Origin: Cherax quadricarinatus
Lineage: Eukaryota > Arthropoda > Malacostraca > Decapoda > Parastacidae
Assembly: GCF_038502225.1 (NCBI RefSeq)
Contig: NC_091352.1
Location: forward strand, 23,562,803-23,626,802
Reading direction: 5' to 3'
DNA length: 64,000 nucleotides
Part shown: piece by piece, positions 1 to 10,365 of the stretch
Numbering within the stretch: the first letter of the stretch is position 1
Layout: each line of letters starts with the position of its first letter
The notes under the pieces: model-generated
Told to the model about the DNA's origin: nothing
The model's database searches: none
Seen by the model: the letters and a program-made list of their open reading frames with translations, nothing else
Made by a program: the position numbers and the translations under genes

Positions 1-1969
1 GGCAGTGTTTAACATGAGTACTGGAAAAGCGCCGGGCATCGATGGGATTTCAAATGATTTTTACAGAGTTCATTGGGAGCATATTAAGACTTGTCTGGTG
101 GAGGTCATGAATTGTATGCTGCGGGAGGGCAAGCTAAGTCAGACACAAAGTATTGGAGTGGTGGTGTTGGTTCGGAAAAAGCAAGTGGGAAGTGTTTTAA
201 GTGCGTATAGAGCTATCTCACTAATGTGTTCTGACTACAAGATTTTTGCAAAGATATTAGGTAATAGGATGAAGAAGGTAATTGGTGCGGTTGTACATAG
301 GGGACAGATGGGTATACCGGGACGAAGTATGAGAGTTGGGCATGGGCGCATAAGGGACTTTTTGGAGGGTTGCGAGGGGGGAGGACTTTTGGGTATTGAT
401 TGGGAGAATGCATATGACTGTGTGAATAGAAAATTTTTGAGGGCTTGTTTGTTGCGTCTGGGGTTTGGACTGGGAGTGGTGAGGTGGGTTGATACGCTAT
501 ACTCAGCGGCTATGGTACGGGTCCAAGTTAATGGCAGATTGGGAAGGCTGGTTAAAATGGAGAGGGGATTACGGCAGGGGTGCCCTCTTTCACAAATTCT
601 GTTTGCGTGCATGCAACATCTGTTCTATGGGCTCGTTGAGGGGGTGGGAGCTTTAAATGGGGAGAGGGAAGGGCGCTCAGGCATTGTGGGGTATGTGGAT
701 GATACCACTATCCTGATAGAAGGGGTGGAGGAATTGCGTATGGTGGGGAGGGTGTTGGGGATTTTTGGGGAGGTGTCGGGAATGAGAGTAAATAGGGCGA
801 AATCGTGTTTACTGGAGGTGGGTGCTTGGGTGGGGGGGGGCTTGGGGTTGGAGTTTGGGTGGGCAGTGGTGGATAATTTGAAGATTTGTGGAGTTTTATA
901 CATGGCGAATGCGCAGGAGGCTAGGCAGGTAAATTCAGAGAGGGTAGTGGAGAAAGTAGTGAGTAGATTAAGGGGTTTACGGGCGGGAGATGTCACATTA
1001 CAGCAGAGGGCGGTAATAGTTAATTCGCTGGTTTACAGTAAGGTTTGGGGTATAGCGGAAGTGTATCCTTTGAGTACACAGGACGTACAAGAAATACAGA
1101 GACGTGCTCTACGTTATGTTTGGGGTTTTGGGAGAGCATGGCTGAGCAAGGAAGTGGTGATGTCGAATGTACGCAGAGGGGGTGTGGGTCTTTTAGCACT
1201 GGGGCCGAGGGTGAAAGCGATATATGTAAAACAGTCATTCGTTAGGGCTGGAGGGAAAAGAGGGGTAAGAGTGGGGAAGGTGATGGGGGATGTGCGGAGA
1301 TGGTGGGGAGGTAAAGAGTTAATTGAATGTGAGGATATGCTGAGGGTTTTGTTATTGGTTAAAGATGTTGAGCGACTTAAACTGGGGCGTTTGGTATCAT
1401 TGAGTGGGAGGAAGGAAATCCTGCAGGGCGTATCGGTCTATCCATTGTATGATTGGGGGACGATATGGGAAGACTTCAGGAGGCTCAGGTTAATGCCTAG
1501 GGTACGTGAGTTGGTATACAGATTCATGATGGGGATCCTAGCTTCAAAAGCAGTTTTGAGTTTAATGGGTTTGGTGAGGGAACCGTCCTGCAGTCAGTGT
1601 GGTGAGCTGGAAACGGCATTTCATGCAGTTTATTTTTGTGAAGAATTGAGGGAGGTACGGATGTGGTTGGCGAGGGTTTTTCGTCTGTTAGGTGGGGGTA
1701 ATGTAGAGACCCTGCGAGCTTTAACATTAGAGGTAAAAGGGGTATCACGGGAGGTAAAAAGGGCGATTATGTATGTGGTAGTGGATTTTCTGTATATTTC
1801 CTGGGGAATGAGAGATGCTGGGGGTAGGATTCGAATTAAGGCAATTGCAGCGCGTATATACAGGACTGCTCGTAGGAACAAACTTATTTATGGGAGTCAG
1901 TGGGGAGCTTGTTTTCCAGAGAACTACAGAGAGATTACAGTCAGTCGTCTCCAGCAATTGGTACAGTGA
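1..1969 (+). CDS. Tx1-like LINE ORF2 (reverse transcriptase part), partial
   Basis: This open frame enters from the left edge and ends at 1967-1969. It carries the reverse transcriptase that would copy the element RNA at a nicked target. Visible motifs are GKAPGIDG (nt 23-46), motif A with GIDWENAYD (first Asp at nt 398-400), motif B RQGCPLSQ, and the catalytic YVDD at nt 692-703. A C-terminal zinc knuckle of CX2CX7HX4C form starts at nt 1589. The protein differs from the matching part of LINE E ORF2 at only about ten residues, so both copies are young. No stop or frameshift is seen. The endonuclease half lies outside the window, so overall intactness is unknown. Confidence 0.88.
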   Translation, partial: AVFNMSTGKAPGIDGISNDFYRVHWEHIKTCLVEVMNCMLREGKLSQTQSIGVVVLVRKKQVGSVLSAYRAISLMCSDYKIFAKILGNRMKKVIGAVVHRGQMGIPGRSMRVGHGRIRDFLEGCEGGGLLGIDWENAYDCVNRKFLRACLLRLGFGLGVVRWVDTLYSAAMVRVQVNGRLGRLVKMERGLRQGCPLSQILFACMQHLFYGLVEGVGALNGEREGRSGIVGYVDDTTILIEGVEELRMVGRVLGIFGEVSGMRVNRAKSCLLEVGAWVGGGLGLEFGWAVVDNLKICGVLYMANAQEARQVNSERVVEKVVSRLRGLRAGDVTLQQRAVIVNSLVYSKVWGIAEVYPLSTQDVQEIQRRALRYVWGFGRAWLSKEVVMSNVRRGGVGLLALGPRVKAIYVKQSFVRAGGKRGVRVGKVMGDVRRWWGGKELIECEDMLRVLLLVKDVERLKLGRLVSLSGRKEILQGVSVYPLYDWGTIWEDFRRLRLMPRVRELVYRFMMGILASKAVLSLMGLVREPSCSQCGELETAFHAVYFCEELREVRMWLARVFRLLGGGNVETLRALTLEVKGVSREVKRAIMYVVVDFLYISWGMRDAGGRIRIKAIAARIYRTARRNKLIYGSQWGACFPENYREITVSRLQQLVQ

Positions 1970-2160
1970 TAACCATGTAGGGGACTGGTATTCTTTGGTA
2001 GTCGGGTTTTCAGGGGTTTTCAGTGGTGGTGGCGTATATGGGAATGGTTTTAGCGAATGACAAGGGTGGATGGTATGTAGTGTAATGGATTATGGTTGGG
2101 TGGTAACTAGTCTGATTCCGGTTGCTGTTGTAGGAATGGAACACGTAAAACTGTGTGCAC

Positions 2161-2379
2161 GTGTGAATTGCTTTGGGTATGGAGGTGAATGTGTGTGAAT
2201 GTAGTGTTTGTGTTAAAAGTAATGTATTATAAGATAGGAAAGCTCCCGGTGTGTGGCGTTATTATGAGGAACTCAAGATATGTTAGGTAAAATGATGTTC
2301 AGGGATAATTTAACTTTCTGGATTAGATCATAATATATCAGATGAACGATTTCGTGGTTCTTAAATTTTCATGTACAGT

Positions 2380-2445
<66 letters not shown>

Positions 2446-3046
2446 TTTTTGTTTGAGTGGTGAGACACTCCTGTGTCAAATTAGTAATGTATCATCTGAT
2501 GGATGATGGTAAAAGTTTGTATATATGCCACAATCAATTACGAATAACAAGTGTTGTGTTGTTTCTGTGTACACAGTTTTATAGATAATAGTTAAATTTG
2601 TATTCACTTAGCTTGTTTTTTAACTTTTGTGTTATGGTTCAACGTTTAGTTGGTGCAGGGATGGCACAAGAACACCTGGGTGTTCAAGTGTGAATGGTTC
2701 TGGGTATGGAGGTGCATGTGTGTAAATGTAGTGTGTGGTGTATGAATGTAATTTTCTCAACGATATGAAAGCTCCCTGTGTTTGGAGTTATTATGAGGAA
2801 AACATGATACAATGTACAGTAAACTGGTGACTAGGGTTAATTTATCTTTATGGCTGAGTTCATAATATATCAGATAAAAAAGTTAGTGGTTATTAAACAA
2901 CTCTCATGTATAGTAAATTTCTGTTTTTTTTATTAGGGAAATATAATAATGTACATTCTTTAGGGGTGGTGATACACTCCATTGTCAAAATAGCAATGTA
3001 ACATTTGATGAACTCTAGTAAAAGTTTATATATATCCCAATCTGTT
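2161..3046 (+). repeat. Diverged tandem duplication inside the LINE A 3' UTR
   Basis: Segment 2161-2540 and segment 2688-3046 align in order. Both start with a GTGTGAAT...GGGTATGGAGGTG motif. Both continue through AAGCTCCC, TTATTATGAGGA, CATAATATATCAGAT, a T tract, GGTGA(G/T)ACACTCC and GTAAAAGTTT. The period is roughly 510-530 bp. LINE E carries the same arrangement, so the duplication predates both copies and is a family feature. Confidence 0.75.
2382..2444 (+). repeat. Poly-T tract (63 nt) in the LINE A 3' UTR
   Basis: This is an uninterrupted T run followed by G-interrupted Ts. At the matching place in LINE E (about 21136-21147, read on the reverse strand) the run is only about 12 nt, so the tract expanded in this copy or its length is a sequencing artefact. 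Confidence 0.9.
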
Positions 3047-3515
3047 GGTGATATTAGTTTCTTTGCTTCGGGGTGAAGGGGGAAGATTAGTAAAATTTTT
3101 CTGTCAGGATCAGATCTATCAAAATTAACGGCAATCGTGACAAGTGTATGGAAATATAAAATTAACAGTGTTACAGAATCAGTTATGTCATTTGTAAGGA
3201 TTCTGTATGAAGGATATATAAATAACAAAGTGGAAAAAATAATGCAGATTGTAGTTTTGGGGTCATCTTTGGTTATAATAATAATAATGATGAATATTAT
3301 GTCATCTTGTGTAATCTTAACTTAACATAGTAACATGGGATATAATGTATAGGGGATGAGGGACAGTTTGTGGCAACACAACGTTAATCGTCTGTGTTCA
3401 TTTAGACAATGAAATTTGTAATTTTGTGTAAGAACTGATACTGTGTTCTTTTATCTATTTAATGTATTGTGTTGTTTTAAATAAAATAAAAAAAAATAAA
3501 AAATCAGTCAACGAC

Positions 3516-4904
3516 ATGGCGCCAGGTGTGCGCAGGAGAGTGAATACTGTGGGCATTGAACTTATTAGTGGGGCTTTAACACCTACGTCAGTCGATGTGT
3601 TATTGCCCAAAATTATACGAGAGACATATGGCATCAGAGACGAGGATTTATATGGAGTGGCACTGAACGGTGTATATAGAATTTTCGTGAAAGTGCTAAC
3701 TGCTCAAGTATACGAGGCTTTGGTTGATCGTTACCAAGATGTCAGCATTAACGTAACACCGGCAGTGAGGGTCAAGTTGATTGATGTATCACGACATTAT
3801 TCGTGGGTTAAGCTCCGCAACGTGCCTTTTGAGGCTGATGAGGTAGATATTCGAAATGTTTTCGAACGTTATGGAACTGTACATCTGGCCCAACCTGGCA
3901 AATGGGTAAAAGGTGCTTACACAGGATTTCCTGAGGGTTCTTTTAATCTCAAGATGACGCTTAGGCATCCTATACCCTCGTATGTATATCTCGAAGAGTT
4001 TAGAACCCAGGTAATGGTAGCGTATGCAGGGCAGAGACGTACGTGCCGACTGTGTGGCGAATTTGACCATATGGCGGCAGACTGTGGCAAGCGGAGTATG
4101 GCTCCTGGGCCGGCAAGGGGCGGAGCACCTGCGCATGAGCACCCGATGCCTAAGGAAGAACGGGGGCAAGGAGGAGGGCGTGGTCGCATGGGGAGTGTAG
4201 AGGTAGTGGCTCCTCCAGTGGAATCGGAAGAAGGGGAGATCCATGAATCACCTGGCCCATCAACAGTGGCTCCTGGGCCGGCAAGGGGCGGAGCACCTGC
4301 GCATGAGCACCCGAGGCCTAAAGAAGAACGGGTGCAAGGAGGAGGGCGTGGTCGCATGTGGAGTGAAGAGGTGGTCGCTCCTGGGGAATCGGAAGAAGTG
4401 GTGATCCATGAATCACCTGCCCCATCAACAGTACAGTTGTCAAGTGAGGAGGTACAGGAGGGCGCAGCAGTGAAGGCTATTGAGGAGGAGTTGGAGACGG
4501 TGATACAGGCTATGTTACAGTCTACGGAGGTGGAGAGTTACAGCGAACAAGACCCTGGGATCAGGGCAGAAGGTGTGTGTGGGGAAGGGGAGGATCAGGT
4601 GGCACCTGTGGTGGGCAGTGCGAGTGCCTTGGAAGGGCATGGAGGTGGATTAAGGGTGGTAGAGGTGGAAGTCCATTGTGCTGGCTCCCAGGACTCAGAT
4701 ATGGAAACTGAGGGAGCTACAAGGAAAAGGGCAGCAGCGTCAGATTCGGAAGATGTTCTGACGCCGGCGCAAAGGCCGGGGAAAAAGACATGGGGTTATG
4801 GTACCCAGAGTGACTCTGCGAGAGGGCCACAACAGAAGAGGGGGGGATGGTTGGGAAGGAGGGGGGAGTCTGTGGCAAAGGCACAGTCCAGGGGAACGGT
4901 CTGA
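3516..4904 (+). CDS. Tx1-like LINE ORF1 protein (RRM-like fold and CCHC knuckle)
   Basis: This is a 462-residue nucleic-acid-binding protein, expected to coat the LINE RNA and help form the retrotransposition particle. The ATG at 3516 is chosen because the same MAPGVRRRVNTVG start is present in copy B' and resembles the ORF1 starts of LINEs D and E. The first 110 residues are conserved among the families. Residues around 105-185 read like an RRM-type fold (WVKLRNVPFEA, then VFERYG). A zinc knuckle follows at about 186-200 (CRLCGEFDHMAADC, CX2CX4HX4C). The rest is acidic and low in complexity, with a 56-residue unit present twice, and ends in a basic stretch. The layout matches the ZCCHC3-like ORF1 of Tx1-group elements. 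No frame break is seen. Confidence 0.87.
   Translation: MAPGVRRRVNTVGIELISGALTPTSVDVLLPKIIRETYGIRDEDLYGVALNGVYRIFVKVLTAQVYEALVDRYQDVSINVTPAVRVKLIDVSRHYSWVKLRNVPFEADEVDIRNVFERYGTVHLAQPGKWVKGAYTGFPEGSFNLKMTLRHPIPSYVYLEEFRTQVMVAYAGQRRTCRLCGEFDHMAADCGKRSMAPGPARGGAPAHEHPMPKEERGQGGGRGRMGSVEVVAPPVESEEGEIHESPGPSTVAPGPARGGAPAHEHPRPKEERVQGGGRGRMWSEEVVAPGESEEVVIHESPAPSTVQLSSEEVQEGAAVKAIEEELETVIQAMLQSTEVESYSEQDPGIRAEGVCGEGEDQVAPVVGSASALEGHGGGLRVVEVEVHCAGSQDSDMETEGATRKRAAASDSEDVLTPAQRPGKKTWGYGTQSDSARGPQQKRGGWLGRRGESVAKAQSRGTV
4101..4436 (+). repeat. 168-bp in-frame tandem duplication in ORF1
   Basis: Two copies of a 56-codon unit start at 4101 and 4269. Each reads APGPARGGAPAHEH..PKEER, then a Gly/Arg-rich piece, then an ESEE..IHESP stretch. 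The duplication lies just after the CCHC knuckle. It is also present in B' (reverse strand, about 14930-15270) and absent from the ORF1 of LINEs C, D and E. Confidence 0.85.
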
Positions 4905-4945
4905 AAGGGAAGAATCTTGACCTGAGGCGGGGAAGGAAACCTTAA

Positions 4946-7900
4946 ACTGGCCTCAGGTGTGTAACAATAAATATTAATGGTCTGTGTGATGGTGTTAAAC
5001 GGGAGTGCTTTAGGATGTTTTTGAATAGGTACAAGGTTGACGTAGCTTTTGTGCAGGAGCACAATTTTAAGCTTGATCGTGAATTAGTGGTGCCTGGGTA
5101 TCAGACTTATGTGTTGCCGTCTGAGCGTTTAAAAGGAGGAGTGGGTGTGTTGATCAGGGAGGCGAGCCCGTTTGTATTGCATAGGAAAGAGGGGGGGGGA
5201 GGGGGGAGAGTATTACGTGTGGAAGGATGGTGGATGGGAGAGAGAGTGGCGTTTGTGTGTGTGTATGCCCCAGCAGAAAATGACGTGAAAGTGAAGATGG
5301 ATTTTGTGCGGGAGGAGCTCGTGTATTACCTACGCACGTTACCGTCTGTGGCGATTGTGGGGGGGATTGGAATTGTGTAATTAAGAGGACAGACGTGGAA
5401 TCCAGTGGAGCGGGATATTTTTCCACAGTCTTGGGGGGCCTGCTTAGAGATCTTCAGTTACGTGATGCTTTCGGGGGAGGTCTTTGGGAGGTGGAACATA
5501 CGTTTATAAGAAGGGGATATGCGGCTCGTTTGGACAGGTTATATTTATCTCAGAGGGTTTTGGTAGAGTCTTTTAAAACTATTGAGATGGTGTCTTCCGA
5601 TCATAGGGCGGTATTAGTGGAGGTGGGATGGGATGCTTTGGCTCGTAGGCAGGGAAGTTATTGGAAACTGAACACGATGGTTTTGGGGGATAGGGAGGGA
5701 GTGGAAGCGTTTGCAATATTTTGGGAACAGCTCTGTGCCGACAGAAGGATTGAGGACGATGTGGTAGGATGGTGGGATAGTGTGGCTAAGTTACGATTAC
5801 GTCAATTTTATGTGAGGGAGGGCAAACGCATTAATCAATTGCGGTATGGTTTGTCAAATTACTTAGAATCTAGATTACGGAATTGTTACGAGGGGGGGCG
5901 GTGGCCGGGGTGTACCCGGTGGAGGATATACACATGTTGAAGGACAGAATACGGGATTTGCAAGAAGAACGTTTTGAAGCTGTACGGGTACAGGCGGGGT
6001 TGGACGAAGTACTCTGGGGCGACAAGCCATCAGCTTGTGTGCTGCGAGGACAGAAGGTACGACAGCGAACGACTACAATACCGGGTTTGCAAGTCATATC
6101 TTCTGTGGGAGGTTTTAGAGAGGGTCAGGTATTAAGGGACACCAAGGGAATGAGTGAATATGCAGATAGATGGTTTGAGGAATACGGGAAAAGTAGTGGG
6201 GTGGATGTAGAGGTTCTTGGGAAGGTATGTGAGTATGTGCTGTGCAAACTGGGGAGGAGTGATCGGGAGGCACTGGGTGGGGTCATTGAGGAGGGGGAAA
6301 TATGGAGAGCCCTTATGGACATGAGGAAGGGTAAGGCACCCGGGATCGATGGTTTACCTAGCGAATTTTATGTACAGCACTGGGATCTGCTTAGGGGTTT
6401 CCTAGTAAGGTTAATGAATGCCATGAAAGACGGAGGTAAGATGGGAGAATCTCAGGCAACGGCGGTAGTGGTGTTGGTCCCAAAGGGTAAACAGCAGAGT
6501 ACCCTTCGGGATTACCGAGCCATTTCATTGCTTTGTGCTGATTATAAATTATTTGCGAAAATTCTTGGGAATCGGCTTAAATGTGTTGTGGGGAGGGTCG
6601 TGTTTGAGTCTCAGTTTGGTTTACCTGGTAGGTCAATGAGCGCGGGCCACGGGATTATCAAGGGGTTCCTGGAGAACATGGAAAGGGGAAGAGGGGCGTT
6701 GGTGGCGTTGGATTGGCAAGGGGCTTATGATAGGGTGGAAAGAAAGGCTTTGAGGGATATTCTCCTACGACAGGGGTTTGGCGAAGAAATAGTGGGGTGG
6801 GTGGATACGTTGTACTCAAACGCGAAGGTAAGGGTACAAATCAATGGGTTGGTGGGGGGGGAGTCAACATGGAGCGGGGTCTTCGGCAGGGATGTCCTTT
6901 ATCACAAATATTGTTTGCATGTGTTCAGGATCCCTTTTATAGGATGGTGGAGGATCGTCTAAGGACGGGGGGGGGGAGGAATGGTGAGCTGAAGCCGTGG
7001 CCTGGTTTGGTGGGCTATGTTGATGATACCTGTGGAGAAATTTTCTCCAGAAGGGGGGTATCAGCCCCCTTCAGCCCTTTCAGCCCCTTCAGCCCCTTTC
7101 AGCCCTGAGTGGCCAAGCCCTCAGAAGGGGCAAGCGTCTTGTTTACTGCTAGAGTGAGTAATTGATCACAGATGCTATGCCACGTAGTCAAGTGACCTCT
7201 GCTCCTTGCAGAGGTGTTGCAAAGTGTATTTTTATAAGAGACAGTACATCTCTTACTTAGCAGGACAATTAAGGAAAATCCTGCTCCCACTTTATTACCA
7301 TAATAAAAATATTGTTGTCTATGCTTAAGACAGCAAGAAACAAACATTCTGTTTTGCTTCATCGAGGAGGTGACAAGGATGCAAGGTACTAGGTCAGCGT
7401 TTTTTTTTTTGTGCTAGGGCAGTGACGGCTTGGGGCGGTGTGGCGAGGCCAGATTAACTTTGACTCTACTACGAGTGACACTGACGCCAGGATAACCAAC
7501 AAAGAACACTGATCTGTGCGTTAGTGTGGACAAAGTGTCTCACAAAACACGATAAACATAGGAGAAGTGTGATCAGCTTCTCTTGTGATACATTGTGAAC
7601 AATAAAGACAAATCTTGTGGAACATAGTGTACCAGTGTGCGTTTCCTAGACAATGGAAGACGTGGACATCCAAGGACACTTCAGCTTCTATCAAGTCACC
7701 GATACCTGTCGAAGGTGCTGAGAACGCCATAGCTCACGTTACAAAGAGCAAGGTATGTTACGAATTTCTTGTAGATCGGGGGATTGCGCAATTCTTTAGT
7801 CACAAGGAGTTTGTAATCAACCTATAATCGGCAGTAAGGTGTGGGCTTTTGAGTCCAAACAAGTAGGTATTTCGTCAGCCATCGTCGAATGAAATATGCT

Positions 7901-9361
7901 GACATAACACCCCCTAGGGGTAATTTATACTTACAAATTGTATCTCTTGACAGCCCAATCTTGTGATGGTTTCGACAGCTTCTAGACCTCGTCTGCAGGG
8001 GCGGCTGTGTAGACGATTTGCTGTCATTTATCAGCTAAGTGTTTCCTATATTTATATATATGCACATAGCTGGTAAGGCCAAAATTCTCAACAATACCAC
8101 TATTTTGGCAAGTGAGGAGACACGGTTAGGACTTTTGGGGGAAGTTGTACACACTTTTGGGAGAGCTACTGGGATGAAGGTAAATCTGGAAAAGTCAATG
8201 ATCATGGGGCTGGGAGAGTGGACAGAGAGATTAGATTGGGGATGTGATGTTGTGCAGCGGAGGACCGGGAGTCTGAAAATCTGCGGTGTCATGTATGAGG
8301 CTGACCTGAGTGCTGCAAGGATTAGCAATTCGAATAGGATGGTGGAACAGGTGCAGCGACGGTTGGGAATGCTGCGACCTCACCATTTAACCCTTAGGCA
8401 ACGTGCAATTGTCATCAATGTATTACTATATAGTAAAGTCTGGTTTGTTTCGGCTGTGATGCCGTTAACAGGAACGGCAATCACGAGTATTCTTAGAATG
8501 GTGTTCAAATTTTTGTGGGGTTCAGGGTGCAACTGGTTGCGAAGGGAGGTAGTGACATTGCCGGTATGTAGGGGAGGGTTGGGTTTGTTGGACTTGAGAA
8601 AGCGCGTGAAATGTGTGTTTATTAAGAGGGAAGTGATGAGTGCAAGTGGATGGAGGGAGGGTCAGCTAGATAAGGTACATGCTCACCTGAGGAAATGGTA
8701 TGGAAGGGCGGAAATGAAGGAATGTGAGACAGTGTTACGTGCCTTAATGTTAGCCAGGGAACCAGGAAAAGTAAAGGTGGGAACTTTGTGTAAATTGTTA
8801 GAGAGACATGTAGTGGCGCCGGTTGAAGGTATCTACCCCATGTATGCATGGGATGTCATATGGCGAAGATTTAGTAAATTAAGGATACGACCTAGGGCGC
8901 GTGAGGTTATGTACCGTTTCCTGCATGGGATTTTGCAAACGGGAGCGATGCTCCGAGATAGGAGGGTTATTGAGGGTTGGGGGTGTGGCAGATGCAGTGG
9001 GGAAGAGACTGCGTATCATGTCGTCTATTTTTGTGAAGGTTTGGAGTGCATCAGGGTATGGATGCGTAAGGTAGTGGTGAGGGTGGGGGGTCAAGGTGTG
9101 TCGGTATTGCGAGCGTTCAGTCTTGATATGAGTGGTGTGGAGGAGAGTGTGGTAAGAGGTTTAACATATGTCATCGTGGACTACATATATGTTTTATGGG
9201 GTATGAGGGGGAGGGTGGGTGGGGATGTGCTGAGAAGGACTTTGGCGGCGACGTTTTATCGAACTTTGTGTCGCAATAGAGACATTTTTGGGAAAAGATG
9301 GGAAGAGTATTTTTCTGAGGATTATAAAGGACTAACAATAGGGACTTTATTGGCGTTATAA
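4946..9361 (+). pseudogene. Tx1-like LINE ORF2 (endonuclease and reverse transcriptase), broken
   Basis: This is an endonuclease/reverse transcriptase of LINE type. The frame opens at 4946 after a TAA, and the first AUG is at 5015, inside the endonuclease domain. The EEP nuclease shows VTININGL, FVQEHN, GG(D)WN, YAARLDRLY and SDHRAV. The RT shows GKAPGIDGLP, LDWQGAYD, RQGCPLSQ and YVDD, and the C-terminal knuckle reads CGRCSGEETAYHVVYFC. Three frameshifts each fall in a G run: near 5359-5365, 5890-5896 and about 6853-6860. The first is absent from B', which has one more G. After YVDD-T the frame is broken by the solo LTR at 7031-8093 and resumes in frame at the target duplication. The stop is at 9359-9361. 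Confidence 0.88.
7031..8093 (+). mobile_element. Solo LTR of a BEL/Pao-type element
   Basis: This 1,063-bp segment starts TGTGGAGAAATTTTCTCC and ends TTCTCAACA. The 5-bp duplication ATACC flanks it exactly at 7026-7030 and 8094-8098. The same sequence forms the LTR at 39404-40401, which stands in front of a BEL/Pao gag gene, and this gives the classification and the strand. Candidate internal signals are TATAA at 7233-7237 and AATAAA at 7601-7606. The segment has no internal coding region, as expected after LTR-LTR recombination. It sits directly after the YVDDT codons of LINE B ORF2, whose frame continues on the far side. Confidence 0.92.
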
Positions 9362-10293
9362 GGGGCTTCAACTGCCGGGGTGAGTGGGTTGGTAAAAGGG
9401 GGGGGGGTCAGGGGATTTCAACGGGCTCACCTCCTTGGGAATGCAGTGATGTGGTTGGGTGTGATTGGAGGTACTAGTGTGTCACCAGATGAGAGGTTGT
9501 GCAAGATAAGTTTTGCTTAGTTCCCTTGATGGGGAAGGTGTAAGGAGCAGATTAAATATATAACATGTATTAATGTATAACCTATAAATTATATAACATG
9601 TATATTTCTTTGGTAGAGTATTATGTTCCACTTGCACTGGTATTGCAATTGAATTTGAATTTCTTGAGAGGGTTTTCCTTTCACTATTTCCTTGAAGCAC
9701 TGTGTTATTTTGCCTTTTTGTTGCAACATGGTCCAGCATCAGTTTTGACGTAATTACCTATTCTTATTTAAGGTATTGTAATTTTGGTAGTCCAGTACCA
9801 TTCATGGTTGTAAATAATGTTTCCTCAAGTGACATGTGTCATAATAATCCTAAATTGAGGATAATTAATGTCATGATTATTCAGGTTGGTGATAGGGTTA
9901 GTTTTCAATGTGTGTGTGTGAGTGGGGGGGGGAGGGATGATGGGTCACCTGTGTTGCAGCACAGGTTTCTTAATAAGGCATATTGTAGGTCTGGTGTATT
10001 TGTTGCGAATTGTATTATGGGTGATTGTCATTAAGCTTGGTGCATTATTGTGTTGAGGTTGTAATTTTAGGAGTTTTGTTTATAGCCATTTTGTGGCCTT
10101 TGTTATTATAACTTTATTCCTTTTTAAATTGTGATATATTTTAAAGACTTGTATATAGTAGACTGTCAGATGTTGCCTGGATTGTTTTGTGTTTATATAT
10201 TGTTTTACTGATGTTGTCCTTGTTCATTATTTATATATGTACCTATTAATATTTGTACATGAAGTTTTAAATAAAATATAATAAAAAAAAAAA
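9362..10293 (+). other. 3' UTR and A-rich end of LINE B
   Basis: This is a non-coding stretch between the ORF2 stop and the GTTTTAAATAAAATATAA end. The same terminal motif closes LINEs C and D, and LINE E differs slightly. No credible open frame is seen. Confidence 0.8.
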
Positions 10294-10365
10294 TATTATT
10301 ACAGAACTTATTTTAACCAGGCCTTTTATTTTTGTATATAATGGAGTGAAGTAGGGGCGCGTAAC
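10294..10365 (+). other. Short flank between LINE B and the satellite
   Basis: These 72 bp (TATTATTACAGAACTTATTT onward, ending GGGGCGCGTAACATT) are repeated nearly base for base at about 35085-35157, between LINE C and the second 27-bp array. They belong to the target locus and not to the LINEs. Confidence 0.8.

Larger units (their letters stand above)
1..3503 (+). mobile_element. Tx1-like LINE A, 5' end beyond the window
   Basis: This is the 3' part of a non-LTR retrotransposon of the same family as LINE E at 20090-26237. It consists of the C-terminal 656 codons of ORF2, a 1.5-kb 3' UTR, an AATAAA signal at 3480-3485 and an A-rich tail ending at 3503. The tail is followed by a sequence that is also found, uninterrupted, just upstream of the ORF1 start of LINE B' (reverse strand near 15849-15862). 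LINE A therefore most likely inserted into the 5' UTR of LINE B. The 5' half of A, its left target duplication and the rest of the LINE B 5' UTR should lie just outside the left edge. Confidence 0.88.
1970..3503 (+). other. 3' UTR of LINE A
   Basis: This is the non-coding tail of LINE A between the ORF2 stop and the A-rich end. Its sequence is shared, in inverted orientation, with 20090-21567 (LINE E 3' UTR). It contains an internal diverged duplication (2161-3046) and a long T tract. Short open frames in it are shared with LINE E but look incidental. Confidence 0.8.
3504..10293 (+). mobile_element. Tx1-like LINE B, split by a solo LTR
   Basis: This non-LTR retrotransposon has ORF1, ORF2 and a 0.93-kb 3' UTR with AATAAA at 10270-10275 and an A-rich end at 10293. 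Only 12 bp of its 5' UTR remain here because LINE A abuts it. Its ORF2 is interrupted by a BEL/Pao-type LTR. A related copy, B', lies on the reverse strand at 13809-15860. ORF2 is otherwise collinear over its whole length, and its only other defects are single-base losses in G runs. Confidence 0.9.
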
